DNA of 64,000 bases from Eukaryota sp. TZLM1-RC. Lineage: Eukaryota; Metamonada: BaSk clade. A program made the translations under genes and the position numbers. Within the stretch, counting starts at the first letter, position 1. Every line of letters begins with the position of its first letter. The stretch lies in assembly GCA_040285825.1 (NCBI GenBank), contig JAUPSS010000004.1:6517658-6581657 (forward strand). Direction: 5' to 3'. Positions 59,363 through 64,000 of the stretch are shown here, piece after piece. The notes beneath the pieces were generated by a model. The model was not told where the DNA came from, searched no databases, and was given only the letters and a program-made list of their open reading frames with translations.

Positions 59363-61399
59363 ATGATAGATGTTTGCTCCAGGTTGCTTACTGCACTAGA
59401 CGACAGGCGTTTCTCCTCATTTCACTGCACACAGTATCTCAAGGATTGTCTCAAACTTTTAATTCAATATCAGCAGCACATTGAAGATAGCGCACAACAC
59501 TCGGAAATCCACAGCCAAATTATTCAACAGATCTCTACTCTATTGAACGAGCTTTTAATACTTTCACTTCGCATTCAAGGTGCTAGGTTTTTCAGAAAGT
59601 CACGGTTCTCATCAAGACTTTCTTTTCTCAGCCACAGACTCTTGGCCCTCACTTCATCGCTCTCAACCGCCCTCACGTCACAGGAGTTCTCCAACACCTC
59701 CAACTCTGTCTCTACGATTAATTCTAAACTCCACCGGATCTCAATAATTTTGGGTCTATCAGATGGGGATTTTTACTCCCCTTCCGATCCTGAAAAGGCA
59801 ATTTTCCTTGCCCATCAGTACTACCACGGAAGAGGAGTTCCCACTAATCTAACAAGAGCATTTAACCTTTACCAAGCTGCAGGAAAATCAGGACTGGCTG
59901 AGGGCTTTTGCTATAGTGGAATCATGCTCATTAAGGGGGAAGGAGTACGGAAGGATCCTGTTCGAGGACTTGATAATGTCAATTTATCTGGTCAATCTGG
60001 CCACTTCCCTGCGTTTGCTGTTCTTGGAGAATTGTTTACTAATGGTTTAGTTGTAGAATCAGTTTATTTAAGTGAAGCAGATTTGATCAAGTATGGATCA
60101 TTTGAGGGAAAGACCGTGTTATTGGAAGTTGATTATGCGAAGGCAAGAGAGTGCTATGAGGCTTGTTTGATAGGTGAAAGTAACCGTAAACTGACTGGAT
60201 TGATTGATTTGATTGATGACCCTGATTTGTCAGTTGTTGACTCCCTTTCCATGTTGCTTCTGAATCACTTCCCAGAAGATTCTCGTTTAGGTTTTGAACT
60301 TTTGGAATATGCTGCCAAGAATGACCACCCATCTGCCTTGAACAATTTAGGCAGCCTCTACTATAGCGGAAAAGGACCAGTAGCTCAAAATTACCAGCAA
60401 TCAATCAGACTTTTCCAGAAAGCAGCTGATTTTGGATCAACAAATGCTCTTTACAACATTGGAGTAGTTTTTGAGGATGGTAAAGGTTGCGGAATGGTAG
60501 ATCTGAATGGGGCAGCTGATTACTATCAAATGGCAATCAAACATTCAATCAAACTTGCCAATACGTCTCTAGGTCGAGTTTATTTAAAACAAACTAAATA
60601 CTCTCTAGCCAGATCCTGGTTGAGGGTAGGGAGCGACCACCATTGTAAAGAGTCTTTGTTTCTTCTTGGTGAACTTTACAGAAGAGGACTAGGAGGTGTT
60701 TGTGATCTTTCAGCTGCTTTTGAGTTATTATCTCAGAGTGCTTCTCTTGGCAATCTCAAAGCTTTAACCGCTAAAGGAGATTTATTATATGGTGGGTTTG
60801 GTTCGGAGGGGGGTAATGTTAGATTGGCAGCTGTTTGTTATGCCAGCAGTGCATTAGCTGGAGAGGAGAATGCAATGTACAAACTAGGGGTTTTATTGGA
60901 AGAAAAAGAGCTCAATAGCTCTGATATCAGTGTAATTAGTAGGAAAATTAATTCACATTTAAATAACGAATTATCCACTGCCGAATATTGGTATATTCAG
61001 GCTTGTCGTAGGTTGAATCCTTTTGCTTTGCTTTGCCTTAGTAAGCTTTGGTTATCTAATGGTAGTTTGTACTTGAGTTCTGAATCAGAAAGTGAATACA
61101 ACTCTTTTTTGAATAGGGTGCGAAATTTATTATTAATAGCGTTTGCATTAGAAGTGGAAGGTGCCGAAGAATTATTGCGTAAAGTAGAGCTTGACTTACG
61201 AAGAGCATTTGCTGAGAATTTTGAGTATTTTTCACTAAAAGATGCAAAAAATAGACTTGGTACTGTCAATGTCAATGATTACTTACCAGAAACAGAACTT
61301 ATTGACAGTAATGATGATGGAAACAACGTCGTTGGTCCTTTACTTGAACTGTCTAGTACTTCTGACTTGGAGTTGGAAGCACTTTCTCCCAACAATTAG
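59363..61399 (+). CDS. Sel1-like repeat protein
   Basis: A 678-residue protein from the first ATG (MIDVCSRLLTALDDRRF). The N-terminal about 150 residues are helical and unassigned. From about 160 on there are Sel1-type TPR-like repeats of about 36 residues: AIFLAHQYYHGRGVP...AFNLYQAAGKSG, FCYSGIMLIKGEGV, ALNNLGSLYYSGKGPV...SIRLFQKAADFGS, ALYNIGVVFEDGKG, SLFLLGELYRRGLGGV...AFELLSQSASLGN, ALTAKGDLLYGGFGS and AMYKLGVLLEEKE. The C-terminus is acidic. Sel1 proteins act as scaffolds, for example in ER-associated degradation or signalling. No transmembrane anchor is obvious, so a direct HRD3/SEL1L role is not supported. Function open. Confidence 0.8.
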   Translation: MIDVCSRLLTALDDRRFSSFHCTQYLKDCLKLLIQYQQHIEDSAQHSEIHSQIIQQISTLLNELLILSLRIQGARFFRKSRFSSRLSFLSHRLLALTSSLSTALTSQEFSNTSNSVSTINSKLHRISIILGLSDGDFYSPSDPEKAIFLAHQYYHGRGVPTNLTRAFNLYQAAGKSGLAEGFCYSGIMLIKGEGVRKDPVRGLDNVNLSGQSGHFPAFAVLGELFTNGLVVESVYLSEADLIKYGSFEGKTVLLEVDYAKARECYEACLIGESNRKLTGLIDLIDDPDLSVVDSLSMLLLNHFPEDSRLGFELLEYAAKNDHPSALNNLGSLYYSGKGPVAQNYQQSIRLFQKAADFGSTNALYNIGVVFEDGKGCGMVDLNGAADYYQMAIKHSIKLANTSLGRVYLKQTKYSLARSWLRVGSDHHCKESLFLLGELYRRGLGGVCDLSAAFELLSQSASLGNLKALTAKGDLLYGGFGSEGGNVRLAAVCYASSALAGEENAMYKLGVLLEEKELNSSDISVISRKINSHLNNELSTAEYWYIQACRRLNPFALLCLSKLWLSNGSLYLSSESESEYNSFLNRVRNLLLIAFALEVEGAEELLRKVELDLRRAFAENFEYFSLKDAKNRLGTVNVNDYLPETELIDSNDDGNNVVGPLLELSSTSDLELEALSPNN

Positions 61400-61800
61400 G
61401 CCTGCTTATGTTGTAAATATGATTAATTTTGTTTTTCTTTGTCATTAAACGATGTTAGTTACTTGCAGAATCTCCACTGTAGGTAACCTAGTCCTTCTTG
61501 TTGCATAAATGTATGAAAGCCTCACAAACAACTCTATTTCAAAATCAACTAAAAAATTCATACTTGAATATATTACAGGCTGTTGCTAATACAGAGTAAA
61601 AAACAGTTAGTTCTCCTAAATTTACGAAAATTATCAATAATATGATTTAGCAAAGTTGCATTGTTGACAATTCGATCGAGTTACTATGTGATTTTCCAAT
61701 TCAGCCAACTGACGAGGTGTATTTATTATGTTCGATAGGTGCAATCAAAATATTATAGTATATTATACCAAAAAAATGAAATGAACTTTCTGCATATTTT
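61400..61800. other. Intergenic, no gene seen
   Basis: AT-rich sequence between the Sel1 gene and the 5'-truncated LINE. No frame recognised; the LINE's insertion point lies near its right end. Confidence 0.4.
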
Positions 61801-63690
61801 TATTTATTTTATGGAAAAAAATCAGACTTAATTTTTGACTCCTTTACCCTTGAATCTTCTTCTGGTGTGAAACAAGGTGATCCTCTTGGCCCTTTGCTGT
61901 TTTGTTTGGCTATTCATAATATTATTAAAATGACACAACAAGATTTCCCTGATTTGCGTATTGTTGCCTATATGGATGACATTTCTATTATTGGTTCTTT
62001 TGAAAGCATTTCTAGGGTTTCTGAAGACATTGCGGCGAAATACAAAGAAATTGGTTTAGCTTTGAACCCATCTAAATGTCTCTTGATTGGTAGAGAAAAA
62101 CAATCTTTGATGATTGGTGGAGCTCAGATTCCTTTTATCAATTATGACCAACAAGCTTTTAAGTTTCTTGGATGTTGGCTTGGCAATTTGGATGAAATTT
62201 ATTCCCAGTTAAACAATTTATTGGAGAAGTTTGACAAGGATCTTAGTTTTATTGCTGAATGTGACATTGAGAAACACATCAAATTTTTTATTTTAAAAAT
62301 TTGTTATTCTGGAAAATTCACTCATATTTTAAGGTCAACTCCCCCATCGGTATCTCTCAATTTTTGCAGATCTTTTAACAAACTTCGAGTCAAATTTTTT
62401 TCTTCTTTATTAGCAGTAAATGAATCTTTAATTCGAAGTCATGTATTTTGTTCAGCAGATTTGGGTGGAATTGGATTCACCAAATCTTCGATTCTGTGTA
62501 AAGCAGCATTTTTGGGAGGTGGTAAAAATTTTGTTTTTGAATTTTTCCAAAGGTTCCCTTTTGATGTTCATCTGATCAATGGTGAATCAAATTTTTACTT
62601 GAATCAACTGCAATTTGAATTAGAAAATTTGCCTAGTGATATCTGGATTCAGTGTTTTCCTCAAAATGTTCAAGAAATTCCCACCCGATCACTTCCAAAT
62701 TTACGTTTTTGCTTGAAAAAGCTTCAGCACCATTTGGTTAAATTATATGAAGGCTTGGATTATGAAGTAAGACTTGGCTTGGCCAAAACTAAAAATCCCG
62801 CTTTCGGTAATTTTTTAAAGGATATTCGTGATAGTTCAGCTGCTGCTTTAGTAACTCAAGTTCCCTCTGTTTATGGACTTTTGTTAAAAAACAATGAATG
62901 GCTTCTAAACATGCGTTTTTGTTGTTTTCTGTGGCCAAACAATTTGCCCAATCATTTAACTTGTAAATGTGGTAAACCTCTTTTGTTTACTCATCTTTTG
63001 AACTGCAAACATTTCATTACGTTTAGAAGCAAAGTGCATAATAACGTCAGGGACCAAATTTATGTAATGTGCAAATCATATCGAGTAGATTCCTTTTTAG
63101 AACCGCTGTTATCAAAATTAATTCTTGATGATCCCAATATTGATAGTACGCGTTACAACAGAGCTTCTATGGGTCTGACTAGAGGTGATCTAGTTGTTCC
63201 TGGTTTAAATGGTAGTTTTACTATTTTGGACGCCATGTCTATTGACCCTTGTAATTCCTCTAACGAACATCTCATTAACTCGGATGTAAATAATCCTCTT
63301 CTTGCAGGCGAAAAATATAAAATTGCTAAATATGCGAAACCCATTTCCTCGGTTAATGAAAATTCTCATGCCCAATATAATTTTTGTCCATTTGTTTTTT
63401 CTTTGCTTGGATCTCTAGGTAAGGCTGCTATGGCTTTCCTTGAAGATTTTGTTGTAGTTGTAAAGGAAAGAACTGGAAGAATTTTCAATCGTGTTTACTG
63501 GCAAAACAGGATTGTATTTTCTATTTTCTAAGGGAATGGTAAAACTAATTTCTGATTCACTATCTTCTTTTGGGAAATTTTCTGAATCTTTAGCAATTAA
63601 TTGTTTTGATGTAGGGGAGGCAGGTTTTGAGGATGTGGAGTTTTAATTGTGTATTTCATATTTGTTGTTGAATAAAAATAAAAATAGTAT
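61801..63690 (+). mobile_element. Non-LTR retrotransposon (RLE class), 5'-truncated, one frameshift
   Basis: The best-preserved LINE here. The frame enters inside the reverse transcriptase at about 61800 (YGKKSDLIFD, then SSGVKQGDPLGPLLF), with the active-site AYMDDIS at about 61970 and thumb regions after it. A zinc knuckle (CKCGKPLLFTHLLNC, about 62965) and RSKVHNNVRDQIYVMCKS follow. The restriction-like endonuclease has RGDLVVPG, ILDAMSIDP and EKYKIAKY (D, D, K). This is the R2/CRE-like layout, not the APE type. The frame stops early at 63532 through a one-base shift; the true ending continues in the next frame to GFEDVEF and TAA at about 63645, then an A-rich UTR. The RT fingers and everything upstream are missing. 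No target-site duplication was seen. Confidence 0.85.
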
Positions 63691-64000
63691 ACCAATATTA
63701 AATTTATTCGACAATTCATTTAACTGGACTATGATACAACAGTATTTCGTCTTTCTTATCAACTAAATGTACAGATTTTCATCAAAACAAGAGTGTTAGA
63801 CATCATCATCACAAAATTTGTCACAGTCTAATTTGAAGGTATTCTTTGTGCACAAAGATTTGTACTGTTCATTAGACGTCAGTGGCAAGTTGTGTGGTTT
63901 AAGATATATAAATTGAAAGATAAGTGGTTGATACTTTATGATATACAAATTGTGTTCAACACGAGATTTCAATAGTGGAAAACAATTGTTGTTCAGGACA
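63691..64000. other. Window end, no gene seen
   Basis: AT-rich tail after the LINE with no recognisable coding sequence. Confidence 0.4.

Overview
This is a 64-kb piece of nuclear DNA from an AT-rich, gene-dense, mostly intron-free unicellular eukaryote. The evidence for a eukaryote is the gene set: kinesin, EF-hand/CH-domain fimbrin, Mot1/BTAF1, an 11.3-kb TRRAP/Tra1 gene, bystin, LMBD1, half-size ABCA transporters, UMP-CMP kinase and UGPase. TAA, TAG and TGA all end genes, so the code looks standard. Three introns are well supported and are tiny (27, 29 and 31 nt). I cannot name the lineage; a free-living or commensal protist is the best description.

Layout. 1-5.5 kb: end of a saccharopine dehydrogenase, LMBD1 (minus) and a kinesin (plus). 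5.5-8.6 kb: a Fanzor/TnpB C-terminal fragment, a short-chain dehydrogenase and a decayed LINE. 8.7-20.3 kb: Mot1/BTAF1 converging on a fimbrin gene, then a 2,090-bp inverted duplicate carrying the whole fimbrin gene plus the last 113 bp of BTAF1. The two arms flank an unusual AlbA/Schlafen-NB-ARC gene. The duplicate seems to have landed in another gene, now broken. 20.9-27.8 kb: two diverged, broken copies of one Fanzor-like family in direct orientation, flanking an F-box-like gene and an LRR remnant; the second copy is split by an antisense LINE. 28-39.4 kb: TRRAP. 40-43.3 kb: a secreted FG-GAP protein and a Ty3-type integrase remnant. 43.9-49.4 kb: a coiled-coil protein, UMP-CMP kinase (two tiny introns), bystin (divergent, 39 bp away) and UGPase. 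50-53 kb: three LINE 3' fragments, one touching the start codon of an ABCA transporter. 52.8-58 kb: two convergent ABCA half transporters, the second with a 31-nt intron inside its Walker B. 58-59.3 kb: a Fanzor of a second type with an Asn at the third RuvC position, joined to a LINE tail. 59.4-61.4 kb: a Sel1-repeat protein. 61.8-63.7 kb: the best-preserved LINE (RT, zinc knuckle, restriction-like endonuclease).

The housekeeping genes serve transcription (BTAF1, TRRAP), ribosome assembly (bystin), nucleotide and sugar metabolism (CMPK, UGPase, saccharopine dehydrogenase) and cytoskeleton (kinesin, fimbrin). The accessory layer between them is dominated by two element types: RNA-guided-nuclease relatives (Fanzor) and RLE-type non-LTR retrotransposons. 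The strongest leads for unusual biology are the Fanzor family remnants, the AlbA-STAND fusion, the fimbrin inverted duplication with likely promoter capture, and the ultra-short introns.
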